Positions 35,605-43,755 of a stretch of 64,000 nt of DNA are shown here, in pieces. The stretch's first letter is position 1. Each line of letters opens with the position of its first letter. Origin of the DNA: Luteimonas sp. MC1825 (GTDB taxonomy: Bacteria; Pseudomonadota; Gammaproteobacteria; Xanthomonadales; Xanthomonadaceae); NCBI RefSeq assembly GCF_014764385.1, contig NZ_CP061714.1, positions 1,488,001 to 1,552,000 of the forward strand. The letters are read 5' to 3'. The position numbers and the translations under genes are program-made. The notes beneath the pieces are model-generated. The model saw only the letters and a list, made by a program, of their open reading frames with translations. It did no database searches and was not told the origin of the DNA.

Positions 35605-37797
35605 TCATCCCACGCCGGCATCGTCGGGCAGCGTGAAGCGGAAGCGCGCGCCCTCGCCCACCCTGCCCTCCGCGGTGATGCTGCCGCCGTGGCGCTCGAT
35701 GATGCGCTTCACCGAGGCCAGGCCGATGCCCTCACCGACGAATTCGTCCTGCGCGTGCAGACGCTGGAACGGACGGAACAGCTTGCCGGCGTACGCCTCG
35801 TCGAAGCCGACGCCGTTGTCGGCCACCTCGAACCAGGTCTCGCCGGCATGTTCGACCCGGTGGAAGGCGATGTGGCCGCGCTCCCGGCCGCGGGTGAACT
35901 TCCAGGCGTTGCCGAGCAGGTTGTTGAGCAGGTTCCTCACCAGCGCGCTGTCTCCTGATGCCTGCAGGCCGGGCTCGATCTGCGCGTCCACCTGCCGCTG
36001 CGGATCGCCGTGGCGCAGGTCGGCGACGATGTCCGCCGCCATCGCCGACAGGTCCAGGGGCTCGCGGCGCAGCTCGCCGCGGGACACCCGAGACATCTTC
36101 AGCAAGGCATCGATCAGCTCGCCCATGCGCGCCGTCGCGGCGCGCACGCGCGCGAGATAGCCACGCCCGGCATCGTCGAAGGCATCGGCATGGCGTTCGC
36201 CCAGCACGCGCGTGAAGCCGTCGATCGCCCGCAGCGGTGCACGCAGGTCATGCGAGATGGTGTAGGCGAAGGATTCCAGCGCCTCGTTGGCCCGCGTGAG
36301 TTCGCGCGTGCGCAGCGCGACCCGCGCCTCGAGGGTGCGGTTGAGCGCGTTGATCTGCGCCTCGGCGCGCACGCGGTCGGTGATGTCCTCCACCTGCGCC
36401 AGGCTGGCCACGTCCTGGCCCACGTCGCCCGGCACCTGCGCGTACGTCAGCAGCACATGGCGCAGCTCGCCGTCGTCGCGCCTGAGCTCGCGCGTCACGC
36501 GGTACACGCTGCCGGTCGCCGCGCGCGAGCGCTCTTCGGCGGCGTCGCCGGTGCCGCTGAACAACGCCTGGAAGTCTCGACCCATCAATTCCTCGGGCGA
36601 CGCGCGCAGGATGTTGGCCAGGGCCAGGTTGGCATCCACCACGCGCCCGTCGCGGTCGAGCAGCGCCTTGCCGATCGCCGAAAAGCGCATCGCACTGCGG
36701 AAGCGCAGTTCGCTGCGCCGGTACGACTCGCTCATGCGCGCCGCGATCTGCTGCGCGCGCGACTGGGTCCGCGCCAGCGACAGCGCCACGGCGAACATCA
36801 GGAATGAGGCCAGCATGCCCAGCACGATCGTGCCCTGGGTGCCGAGCAGCGCCGACCCGCCGTTGCCGGCGCGCACCTGGTGGAAGTCCAGCCGCCAACG
36901 CCGGCCGTACACCTGCTCTTCGACGCTGTGGGTGACAGCGGCGGCATGCTTTCCGGGCGCAAGCGCCGCATCGTGCGCATACACCAGCGTCTCGACACCG
37001 TCGCCGATGTCGACGATGCGCAGCCCCGGCGTGCCGGGCGCGTCCGCCACTGCCTGCTCGACGAAACCGTCGAGGCGGAATGGCGCGCAGACCCAGCCGG
37101 CCAGGGCCGCGGCGCGTGCGGACGGGTCGGACGGCACGATGCCCGCCCGGTACACCGGCGCGAAGATCACCAGGCCGCGCCCCGCTCCCACCTGCGCGAG
37201 TTGCAGCGGCGCGGTAATGCGCGCGGCCCCGCTGTCGCGCGCGGCCAGCATCGCCGCCGCGCGGGTGGGCTCCTGCAGCATGTCGAAACCGATGGTGTTG
37301 ATGTTGGCGATCGTGCGCGGTTCCAGCAGGACCACCGGCCCGTACTGCGCACGCGCACCCGGCGGATCCACGTTGAACAGCCCCATCCCGGCCGCGCGGC
37401 GCCTGAGCTGCAGTTCCTGCAGGGCGGCCGGCGACAGCGCCTCGGCGTAACAGAGCCCGAGCATCGCCGGAAACCTGCGGTCGAGTTCCAGGCCGTCGGT
37501 GTAATGCCGCCACTGTTGCGGGCTGGGTGCCTGCACGGTGGCGAACAGCGACACGCCGCCACGGGTGATCAGTTCGTAGGTGAGCAGTTGCTGGCGCAGG
37601 CGCGCGACTACCTGTTCGGCCTCGCCCGCCAGCCGCGCCTGTGCAAGCTCGCGCTCGCGCGTGCCGGCACCGGTGGCGTAGATGGCCACCAGCGCGAGCG
37701 AAGCCACCAGCACCAGCGCGGCCAGGAGGTAGCCGTGCCGCGATGGCAGGGCGTCGGGTGACAGCAGGGCCTCGTCGGCGGTCATCGGCAGGAGCAT
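35605..37797 (-). CDS. CHASE-domain sensor histidine kinase
   Basis: About 730 residues. An N-terminal membrane helix (HGYLLAALVLVASLALVAIY) is followed by a ~270-residue periplasmic CHASE-type sensor (QQWRHYTDGLELDRRFPAM, FDMLQEPTRAAAMLAARDSG). A second helix (IVLGMLASFLMFAVALSLA), a PAS domain (SAIGKALLDRDGRVVDANLA), HisKA with the phospho-His in ESFAYTISHDLRAPLRAID and HATPase (NLLNNLLGNAWKF, VADNGVGFD) complete it. No receiver. CHASE domains bind small extracellular ligands; the ligand is unknown. It ends 6 bases from the smpB stop (convergent). Start at 37797 or an in-frame ATG at 37785; neither has a clear ribosome-binding site. Confidence 0.88.
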   Translation of the reverse strand: MLLPMTADEALLSPDALPSRHGYLLAALVLVASLALVAIYATGAGTRERELAQARLAGEAEQVVARLRQQLLTYELITRGGVSLFATVQAPSPQQWRHYTDGLELDRRFPAMLGLCYAEALSPAALQELQLRRRAAGMGLFNVDPPGARAQYGPVVLLEPRTIANINTIGFDMLQEPTRAAAMLAARDSGAARITAPLQLAQVGAGRGLVIFAPVYRAGIVPSDPSARAAALAGWVCAPFRLDGFVEQAVADAPGTPGLRIVDIGDGVETLVYAHDAALAPGKHAAAVTHSVEEQVYGRRWRLDFHQVRAGNGGSALLGTQGTIVLGMLASFLMFAVALSLARTQSRAQQIAARMSESYRRSELRFRSAMRFSAIGKALLDRDGRVVDANLALANILRASPEELMGRDFQALFSGTGDAAEERSRAATGSVYRVTRELRRDDGELRHVLLTYAQVPGDVGQDVASLAQVEDITDRVRAEAQINALNRTLEARVALRTRELTRANEALESFAYTISHDLRAPLRAIDGFTRVLGERHADAFDDAGRGYLARVRAATARMGELIDALLKMSRVSRGELRREPLDLSAMAADIVADLRHGDPQRQVDAQIEPGLQASGDSALVRNLLNNLLGNAWKFTRGRERGHIAFHRVEHAGETWFEVADNGVGFDEAYAGKLFRPFQRLHAQDEFVGEGIGLASVKRIIERHGGSITAEGRVGEGARFRFTLPDDAGVG

Positions 37798-37857
37798 ACC
37801 GGCTGCGCGGCGACCCTTCCGGATGAACGTTGCCCGGCGCGGCTGCAGGCACCGGCC

Positions 37858-37885
37858 TTGCACGCGGCGCACGCGACCCTATACT
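37858..37885 (+). promoter_or_regulatory. ssrA promoter
   Basis: TTGCAC (37858-37863) and TATACT (37880-37885), 16-base spacer. Transcription would start near 37892, giving a ~50-base 5' leader that RNase P would remove from pre-tmRNA. Confidence 0.65.
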
Positions 37886-37940
37886 TCACCTGTCTCGCAG
37901 TTTCACTGCCTTTCCGGCAGATGCCAGCTTTCCCGATCAT

Positions 37941-38294
37941 GGGGGTGCACTGGCTTCGACGGGGGTCGCGAAATCGCCTGGCGCATGCCGAGGGGGTAGC
38001 TTTCCTCGTAAATCCAGCTGCAAAACTCTAGTTGCCAACGACGACAACTACGCTCTCGCCGCTTAAGGCGTAAGCCCCGAACCCACTTGTGCCCGTGCTC
38101 GTGGATGTAGGGTCATTATCACGGAACCGGCTGCGGTGGTTGCCTGTCAACCGCGGCTTAACAAAAACAGGCTGGTCCTGGGGTGCGCTTCGCCCACTGT
38201 GCTGCCACAGGACGAGACCCAACGGTGAGCTAAGCATGTAGTGCCGGGGATGGAGTGCCTTCGGACGGGGGTTCGATTCCCCCCACCTCCACCA
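37941..38294 (+). ncRNA. ssrA: Transfer-messenger RNA (tmRNA, 10Sa RNA)
   Basis: 354 bases with GGGGGTGCACTGGCTTCGAC at the 5' end. It pairs with the 3' end, which finishes in a tRNA-like T arm (GGGGGTTCGATTCCCCCC) and an encoded CCA. The acceptor has the G-U pair needed for alanine charging. The resume codon is at 38034 and the tag ends with TAA at 38066; four pseudoknot regions follow. tmRNA with SmpB rescues stalled ribosomes and marks the nascent peptide for ClpXP. The 3' end is a common phage integration site; no integrase or repeated end is seen here. Confidence 0.98.
38034..38066 (+). other. tmRNA tag reading frame
   Basis: Encodes ANDDNYALAA then TAA. With the alanine carried by tmRNA the tag is AANDDNYALAA. 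The terminal LAA is the ClpX recognition signal. The same tag is typical of gammaproteobacteria such as Xanthomonas. Confidence 0.95.
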
Positions 38295-38304
38295 TCCACG
38301 AACG

Positions 38305-38332
38305 AACCCGACCCCACACGGTCGGGTTTTTT
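38305..38332 (+). terminator. ssrA Rho-independent terminator
   Basis: An 8-bp perfect stem (38306-38313 with 38320-38327, 6-base loop) is followed by a six-T run, 11 bases past the CCA end of tmRNA. Confidence 0.92.
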
Positions 38333-38436
38333 CGTTCTGGTCCACGTGAACCCACGCCCCCGCCGGGCGCCGTCGCGGGGGCCTGTGCGATCCTATGCAC
38401 CATGGACGCGCCCCCTTCCCAGCGTTGCCTGGCCAC

Positions 38437-39189
38437 ATGAGCAGCGACCCGTTTGCCGCCGGCGACGCACGCCCGCGCGTGCTCGTCGTCGACGACGACG
38501 CCGACATCGTCGCTCTGCTGGCGCGCTATCTGGGCAGCAACGGATTCGTGGTCTCGAGCGCCGCCAGTGGCGCCGACCTGCGCGAGGCCCTGGCCGGTGC
38601 GCTGCCCGACCTGGTGCTGCTCGACCTGGGTCTTCCCGACGAGGACGGCCTGTCGCTGCTGCAGCACCTGCGCCAGCAGTGGCGGCTTCCGGTGATCGTG
38701 GTCAGCGGACGTGGCGAAGCGGTGGAACGCGTGGTCGGGCTGGAGCTGGGTGCCGACGACTACATCGCCAAGCCCTTCGATTTCCGCGAGCTGCTGGCGC
38801 GCGTGCGCTCGGTGCTGCGGCGCGCGCCGGCGGTGGCCGCGGACGTCCCCGCGCCGGCCCCGACGCCGATCCGGCGCCTCGCGTTCGAAGGCATGGTGCT
38901 CGACCTTGCCGCGCGCAGGCTGGCCGACGCGGGCGGCCGCGATATCCCGCTGACCACGGGCGAGTTCGACCTGCTGCGCGCCTTGCTGCAGCACCCCAAC
39001 GAAGTGCTGAGCCGCGACCGGCTGATGAACACGCTGCACGGGCGCGAGGCCGGGCCGTTCGATCGCGCGATCGACGTCGGCATCGCGCGGCTGCGGCGCA
39101 AGATCGAGCGCGATCCGGCAACGCCCGAGCTGATCCGGTCGGTACGCGGTGCCGGCTACCTGCTCGCTGCCGACGTCTGCCCGGCATGA
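38437..39189 (+). CDS. OmpR/PhoB-family response regulator
   Basis: 250 residues from MSSDPFAAGD. The receiver (14-125) has the acidic pair DDD (19-21), acceptor D63 in LVLLDLGLPDEDG and Lys in DDYIAKPFDFREL. A winged-helix DNA-binding domain (~145-245) has LTTGEFDLLRALLQHPNEVLSR and VRGAGYLLA. It should regulate promoters when phosphorylated. Its stop overlaps the start of the hybrid kinase (ATGA at 39186-39189), so they are a coupled pair. ATGs at 38395 and elsewhere upstream are alternatives; none has a strong ribosome-binding site. Confidence 0.92.
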   Translation: MSSDPFAAGDARPRVLVVDDDADIVALLARYLGSNGFVVSSAASGADLREALAGALPDLVLLDLGLPDEDGLSLLQHLRQQWRLPVIVVSGRGEAVERVVGLELGADDYIAKPFDFRELLARVRSVLRRAPAVAADVPAPAPTPIRRLAFEGMVLDLAARRLADAGGRDIPLTTGEFDLLRALLQHPNEVLSRDRLMNTLHGREAGPFDRAIDVGIARLRRKIERDPATPELIRSVRGAGYLLAADVCPA

Positions 39190-41174
39190 GCGACGCGGGC
39201 GCCATCCCGGGACTGTTCGAGGCCGTGCCCGACGCCTTGCTGGTGGTCGACGGCGAAGGTCGCGTAGTGCGCGCGAACGCGCACGCGGAAGTCCTGTTCG
39301 GACACGCACGCGGCGCGATGGTGGGCCTGGAGATCGAGGACCTCGTGCCGGAAAGCGCGCGTGCGCGCCACCGCGTGTATCGCGACCGCTACATGTCGGC
39401 CCCGCACGTGCGACCGATGGGCGCCACCGGCCAGACCCTGGTGGGCCTGCGCAGCGACGGCACGAAGTTCCAGATCGAGATCGCGTTGAGTCCTCTGGAC
39501 AGCGCGGACGGCAAGCGCTTCCTCGCCTCGGTGCGCGACATTTCCGGCAGCCAGCGCGTGCAGCAGGCGTTGGCGCGGGCCCGCTACGACGCGATCGCGG
39601 CGCGCATCGGCCAGCTGGCGCTGGAGGCGGCGGCGGAATCGAGCCTGCTCGAGGAGCTGCCGCCGCTGCTGGTGGAGGCGCTGGGCGTGCAGGCGGTGGC
39701 GATCGTCGCCGCCGCATCCGGCCAGCAGGCGGCCGCCGTGCGCGGTGCCGCGGGCACCGGCTGGCAGGCCGGGAGCACCGTGCCGCGGCCCTTCGCCGGC
39801 GAGCACCGGGACGCCTGGATCATCGGCGACATCGCCGCGGATCCATCTGCCGCCGCGCTGTTCCCGTTGCCGCTGCCGCCTTACGGCAGCGCGGTGCTGG
39901 TGCCGGTGTTCGAACATCGCCGGGTGACGGGCGCGCTGCTGGCGGCATCGCGCGAGACGCGCCGCTTCGACCACGATGCCTGCCACCTGCTGCAGACGGC
40001 GGCCACCACGCTGTCGACCTACGTGCAGCAGCGGCGCGCCGAAGAGCACCTCGCCCACGCGCAGCGGCTGGACGCGATCGGCCAGCTCACCGGCGGCGTG
40101 GCCCACGACTTCAACAACCTGCTCACGGTGATGTCCGGCAGCCTGCAACTGCTGGAGCCGGAAATCGCCAGCACCGATGGCCAGGCGCTGCTGGCCAGCG
40201 CGCTGCGTTCAGTCAGCCGCGGCGCCGAACTCACCGCCAAGCTGCTGGCGTTCGCGCGCCGGCAGCGCCTGCAACCGAGCGCCGTCGACGTGCCACGGCT
40301 GCTGCACGACCTGGAACAGGTGCTGCGGCGCACGCTCGGCGACAGCGTGCGCCTGCGCGTCGGGGTGGCACCCGGGCTGCCTCCCGCGTACGTCGATGCC
40401 GGCCAGCTCGAGGCCGCATTGCTCAACCTGGCGCTCAACGCGCGCGACGCGCTGGGCCGCGGTGGCGAGATCGTGTTCACGGCGGCCCCGGACGAGGTCG
40501 GCGCGGACCAGGCCAGCGCGGAACTCCCGGCCGGCGACTACCTGTGCCTCGGCGTCAGCGACGATGGCAGCGGGATGCCGCCCGACATCCTGGCGCACGC
40601 GATGGAGCCGTTTTTCACCACCAAGGGCCGCGAACGCGGCAGCGGCCTCGGCTTGAGCATGGTGTACGGCTTCGCGCGCCAGAGTGGCGGAGGCCTCGTG
40701 ATCGACAGCGTGCCCGGGCACGGCACCGCGGTCCGGCTGTATGTGCCTGTGGCGCGCGACGCAGCTGCCGGAGTCGAGCCACTGGCCCGCCCCGCCGCCG
40801 GCAGCGGCCGGGGCGAAGGCGTACTGGTGGTCGAGGACGACGCCGCGGTGCGCGCGATCGCGGTGGCGTTCCTGCGCGGCGCCGGCTACCGGGTGCTGGC
40901 GGTGGCCGACGGCGAGACCGCGCTGCGCGTGCTGCGCGAAGAGCCGGCGATCGCCCTGCTCTTCAGTGACGTCATGCTCGGCCCGGGGATCGACGGCAAG
41001 GCGCTGGCCCGTGAAGCGCTCGCGTTGCGCCCGGGCCTTGCCGTGCTGTTGACCTCTGGCGACGAGGAACACGCCGCCGACGCCGGTGGCGGCCAGGGCC
41101 TGCGCCTGCTGCGCAAGCCCTGGCGGCGCGAGCAGCTCGCCGACGCGGTGCGCCGGGAACTGCAGGCGGGTTGA
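39186..41174 (+). CDS. PAS-GAF hybrid histidine kinase with C-terminal receiver
   Basis: 662 residues, no membrane segments. PAS (~5-125; FEAVPDALLVVDGEGRVVRA), GAF-like (~140-280), HisKA with H307 in GGVAHDFNNLLTVMSG (the HPK4 type), HATPase (NLALNARDALG, DDGSGMP, GSGLGLSMVYG) and a receiver with D595 in LLFSDVMLGPGIDG. A cytoplasmic signal (redox, light or small ligand) is likely, but no haem- or flavin-binding residues can be assigned. It is coupled to the upstream DNA-binding regulator, so phosphate may go to that protein directly, with the terminal receiver acting as a sink or brake (inference). Confidence 0.9.
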   Translation: MSDAGAIPGLFEAVPDALLVVDGEGRVVRANAHAEVLFGHARGAMVGLEIEDLVPESARARHRVYRDRYMSAPHVRPMGATGQTLVGLRSDGTKFQIEIALSPLDSADGKRFLASVRDISGSQRVQQALARARYDAIAARIGQLALEAAAESSLLEELPPLLVEALGVQAVAIVAAASGQQAAAVRGAAGTGWQAGSTVPRPFAGEHRDAWIIGDIAADPSAAALFPLPLPPYGSAVLVPVFEHRRVTGALLAASRETRRFDHDACHLLQTAATTLSTYVQQRRAEEHLAHAQRLDAIGQLTGGVAHDFNNLLTVMSGSLQLLEPEIASTDGQALLASALRSVSRGAELTAKLLAFARRQRLQPSAVDVPRLLHDLEQVLRRTLGDSVRLRVGVAPGLPPAYVDAGQLEAALLNLALNARDALGRGGEIVFTAAPDEVGADQASAELPAGDYLCLGVSDDGSGMPPDILAHAMEPFFTTKGRERGSGLGLSMVYGFARQSGGGLVIDSVPGHGTAVRLYVPVARDAAAGVEPLARPAAGSGRGEGVLVVEDDAAVRAIAVAFLRGAGYRVLAVADGETALRVLREEPAIALLFSDVMLGPGIDGKALAREALALRPGLAVLLTSGDEEHAADAGGGQGLRLLRKPWRREQLADAVRRELQAG

Positions 41175-41201
41175 GGCGAAGGCGCGGCGCCGTGTACGCG
41201 C

Positions 41202-41945
41202 CTAGTGGCAACGCGCCTCACCCGCCAGCACCGCACGCAGGCCGGCTTCGTCGACGATGCCGATCCGCCGGCCGTCGACGTCGATCATGCCGTGCGCCTG
41301 CAGGCGCGACAGCGCCCGGGTCACGGTTTCCAGGGTGATCGCCAGGAAATTGCCGAGTTCGGCGCGCGTCATGCGCAACTGCAGCAGCTGCGGGTCAAGA
41401 CCCATGGCGGCGAACCGCGCCGACAGGTCGAGCAGGAACGCCACCACGCGCTGGTCGGCGCCCAGCGTGCCGATGGCCAGCATCCAGCGCCAGTCGCGGC
41501 GGATCTCGGAAGCCAGCAGCGAGGTCAGGCGCTCGCGTACCTCGGGCATCAGGTCGTCGGGGCGCGCGCACGGCAGTTCCCAGACCTCGGCGGCGTCGAG
41601 GGCCACCGCATCGCAGGCCTGCGCCGGCATGTCGACCGCATCCAGCCCGAGCAGGTCGCCGCGCATGCGGAACCCGGTGATCTTCTCGCGGCCATCCTCG
41701 CTGAGCACGCTGGTGCGGAAGCAGCCCGAGCGCACGTAGTACAGCGACTGCCGCGGCTGGCCGGCGTGGAACAGCACCTGGCGTGCCGCCAGGCGATGCA
41801 CGCGCGGTGGCCAGCGCAGCAGCAACGCCTCGAGTGCCGGCACCACGGGTGCCTGGCGATCGGCCGACCATGCGGCGGCGGGGCCGCGGAGGTGAGGGTC
41901 GAACAGGCTCGCGGGAGGAACTGGCTGGAGCATCGGGACGTCCAC
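41202..41945 (-). CDS. Crp/Fnr-family transcription regulator
   Basis: 247 residues from a GTG at 41945 (an in-frame ATG at 41933 is the alternative). The cyclic-nucleotide-binding-type domain (~50-160; ARQVLFHAGQPRQSLYYVRSGCFR) and C-terminal HTH (MTRAELGNFLAITLETVTRALSRLQAHGMI) resemble Fnr, with E-x2-T-R in the recognition helix in place of E-x2-S-R. The N-terminal cysteines that hold the Fnr iron-sulfur cluster are missing, so it is not a classical oxygen sensor. It is not Clp either (different sequence). It is next to a Usp gene, a frequent partner of such regulators. A perfect inverted repeat lies right in front of it. Confidence 0.88.
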   Translation of the reverse strand: MDVPMLQPVPPASLFDPHLRGPAAAWSADRQAPVVPALEALLLRWPPRVHRLAARQVLFHAGQPRQSLYYVRSGCFRTSVLSEDGREKITGFRMRGDLLGLDAVDMPAQACDAVALDAAEVWELPCARPDDLMPEVRERLTSLLASEIRRDWRWMLAIGTLGADQRVVAFLLDLSARFAAMGLDPQLLQLRMTRAELGNFLAITLETVTRALSRLQAHGMIDVDGRRIGIVDEAGLRAVLAGEARCH

Positions 41946-41947
41946 TG

Positions 41948-41967
41948 GATTGCGTTGCGATGCAATC
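41948..41967. promoter_or_regulatory. Inverted repeat upstream of the Crp/Fnr-type gene
   Basis: GATTGC, 8 bases, GCAATC: perfect 6-base arms ending 3 bases before the GTG start. It is a likely operator for autoregulation. It is not the canonical Fnr box TTGAT-N4-ATCAA. Confidence 0.5.
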
Positions 41968-42041
41968 TAATGGGCGTGGCGCGTCCCACGGGCAGCGGTC
42001 GGTAACCGTTGGTAACGGAATGTAACCGTGGCCGCGCGCGT

Positions 42042-42878
42042 TCAGTGCGACAGCAGCAACGGCACCGGCGAGCCCAGCAGCAGCTCGCGGGTCACGCCAC
42101 CCATCACCCACTCGCGCAGCCGCGAGTGGCCATAGCCACCGGCCACGATCAGCTGCGCCGGCATCTCTCGCGCATGCTCAAGCACGATGGCGCTCACCGC
42201 GCGGCCGCGAGCGGCCTGCACCACCATGTCGGCGCGCACCGCGTGTCGCGCCAGGTGGGCGGCGACATCGACGAGCGCCTGCTCGCCTTCGGCGCCCGGC
42301 GAAGGGTCGACCACGACCACGTCCACGCGCGACGCATCGCGCAGCAGCGGCAGTGCGTCGTGCAGTGCGCGCGCGGCCTCCGCGCCAGGGCGCCAGGCGA
42401 GCAGCACCGCCCCACCCGCCTCCGGTGCGGCCGCGCCAGGTGGCACGACCAGCACCGGGCGTCCCGAACCGAGCAGCAGGGACGCCACGAAGTCGTGCGC
42501 CACGCTGCCCTCCGCACCATCGTTCGCCGGCCCCGCGACCACCGCGAGATCGGCGTTGTGGGCCATGTCGACCGACACGCGCGGTGGATCGGAAAAAAGC
42601 GCCTCGACCACGCGCACCTCGACCTGGACACCGTGGCCCGCGAGCGCGGCGCGCCGGGACGCGGCGTTGGCCTGGCCTTGGGCGCGCCAACGGTCGTGCA
42701 CATCGCCGATCGCGATATCCGGCATCAGTCCCCAGGGGTTGGCTGTCGGCATGGGCAGGTTGACGATCTCCAGGATCGTCAGTTGCGCGTCGAACCGCCT
42801 GGCCAGCGCGAGCGCGGCGGTGATCGCGGCCTCGTCGCCCGGGGTGGCGGTGACGGGGACATACAGGCTCCTGGGCAT
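42042..42878 (-). CDS. Tandem universal stress protein (UspA family)
   Basis: 278 residues from MPRSLYVPVTATPGDEAA, chosen over a longer start because GGAG lies 7 bases upstream. There are two Usp-like halves (~1-140 and ~145-278). The second contains GGYGHSRLREWVMGGVTRELLLGSPVPLLL, the G-x2-G-x9-G-S/T ATP-binding signature. The first half lacks a full copy (ADLAVVAGPANDG, LLLGSGRPVLVVP). Such tandem proteins occur near Crp/Fnr-type regulators and respond to low oxygen or respiratory stress. It lies 96 bases upstream of the Crp/Fnr-type gene on the same strand. Confidence 0.9.
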   Translation of the reverse strand: MPRSLYVPVTATPGDEAAITAALALARRFDAQLTILEIVNLPMPTANPWGLMPDIAIGDVHDRWRAQGQANAASRRAALAGHGVQVEVRVVEALFSDPPRVSVDMAHNADLAVVAGPANDGAEGSVAHDFVASLLLGSGRPVLVVPPGAAAPEAGGAVLLAWRPGAEAARALHDALPLLRDASRVDVVVVDPSPGAEGEQALVDVAAHLARHAVRADMVVQAARGRAVSAIVLEHAREMPAQLIVAGGYGHSRLREWVMGGVTRELLLGSPVPLLLSH

Positions 42879-42930
42879 GCGCGGCTCCGCGATCGCAAGG
42901 TGGGAACGCCGGGTGTATTCCGTCAAACGG

Positions 42931-42954
42931 AAAAGGGCCGCGCGAGCGGCCCTT
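42931..42954 (-). terminator. Terminator of the OmpA-like lipoprotein gene
   Basis: A 9-bp stem (42933-42941 with 42946-42954, GCGA loop) is followed on the minus strand by a T run. It lies 24 bases past the stop at 42978. Confidence 0.8.
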
Positions 42955-42977
42955 CTCCTGGCGCAACCGACGGCGGA

Positions 42978-43655
42978 TCAGCCGCGCAGCGGGACCACGC
43001 GGATCTCGACGCGACGATTGGCCGCGCGACCCTGCTCGGTGGAGTTGTCGGCGATGGGCATGTTCTTGCCGAAGCCGACGATCTCGAAGCGTTCGCGCTG
43101 CAGGCCCTGGCCGATGAGGTAGTTGCCCACCGCCGACGCGCGCTGCTCGGAGATGCGCTGGTTGACGGCGTCGCCGCCGATGTTGTCGGTGTGCCCGGCC
43201 ACTTCCACGATGGTCTGGTTGTACTCGGCCAGGGTGCGCGCCACGTTGTTGAGCGCCGGGTAGAACTGCGGCTTGAGCGCGGTCTTGTTGAAGTCGAAGG
43301 TCACGCCATCCGGCAGGTTGAGCTTGATGGTGTCGCCCTCGCGGTCGACGATGATGCCGGTGCCCGCGGTCTGGCGGCGCAGTTCGGCTTCCTGGCGGTC
43401 CTGGTAGACGCCGACGGCGCCACCGGCCAGTCCACCCACGCCCGCACCCACCAGCGCGCGCTGGCGGCGCTCGGTGGCGTCGGAACCGCTCAGCAGGCCG
43501 GCGACGGCGCCGATCCCCGCACCGATCAGCGCGCCGCGCTGGGTCCGGTTGGGATCGTTCGGATCGCTGGTCTGGCCGGTATAGGTGGCGCAGCCGGAAA
43601 TGAGGACGGCGCTCGCTGCCGCGGTGGCGAAGAAGATACGGGGGGCTGTACGCAT
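42978..43655 (-). CDS. OmpA-family lipoprotein with glycine-zipper segment
   Basis: 225 residues from MRTAPRIFFATAAASAVLIS with the lipobox Cys at 22 (LISGC). A glycine-rich segment (GALIGAGIGAVAGLLSG, then ALVGAGVGGLAGGAVGV) precedes a peptidoglycan-binding OmpA domain (~110-225) with AGHTDNIGGDAVNQRISEQR and NRRVEIRV, the usual Asp and Arg that bind diaminopimelate. The layout matches YiaD-type proteins. It probably links the outer membrane to the wall. AGGAG lies 6 bases before the ATG; it has its own terminator. Confidence 0.93.
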   Translation of the reverse strand: MRTAPRIFFATAAASAVLISGCATYTGQTSDPNDPNRTQRGALIGAGIGAVAGLLSGSDATERRQRALVGAGVGGLAGGAVGVYQDRQEAELRRQTAGTGIIVDREGDTIKLNLPDGVTFDFNKTALKPQFYPALNNVARTLAEYNQTIVEVAGHTDNIGGDAVNQRISEQRASAVGNYLIGQGLQRERFEIVGFGKNMPIADNSTEQGRAANRRVEIRVVPLRG

Positions 43656-43755
43656 GGGGAACTCCTGGTCGGGCGGCATGCGCCCGGGGGTGGGTGATGA
43701 ATGACCGGGCTCACGCTAACCGCGATGGCGTCCGCGCGGGGTGACGGCCCAGCGG

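Noticed and set aside
37941..38294. ssrA as integration site of a genomic island
   Set aside because: The tmRNA 3' end is intact, with no integrase gene and no duplicated 3' fragment in the window; flanking genes are ordinary chromosomal ones.
41202..41945. Crp/Fnr-type gene as clp (CAP-like regulator of Xanthomonas)
   Set aside because: Its N-terminal and HTH sequences do not match Clp as I recall it; the HTH is closer to Fnr.
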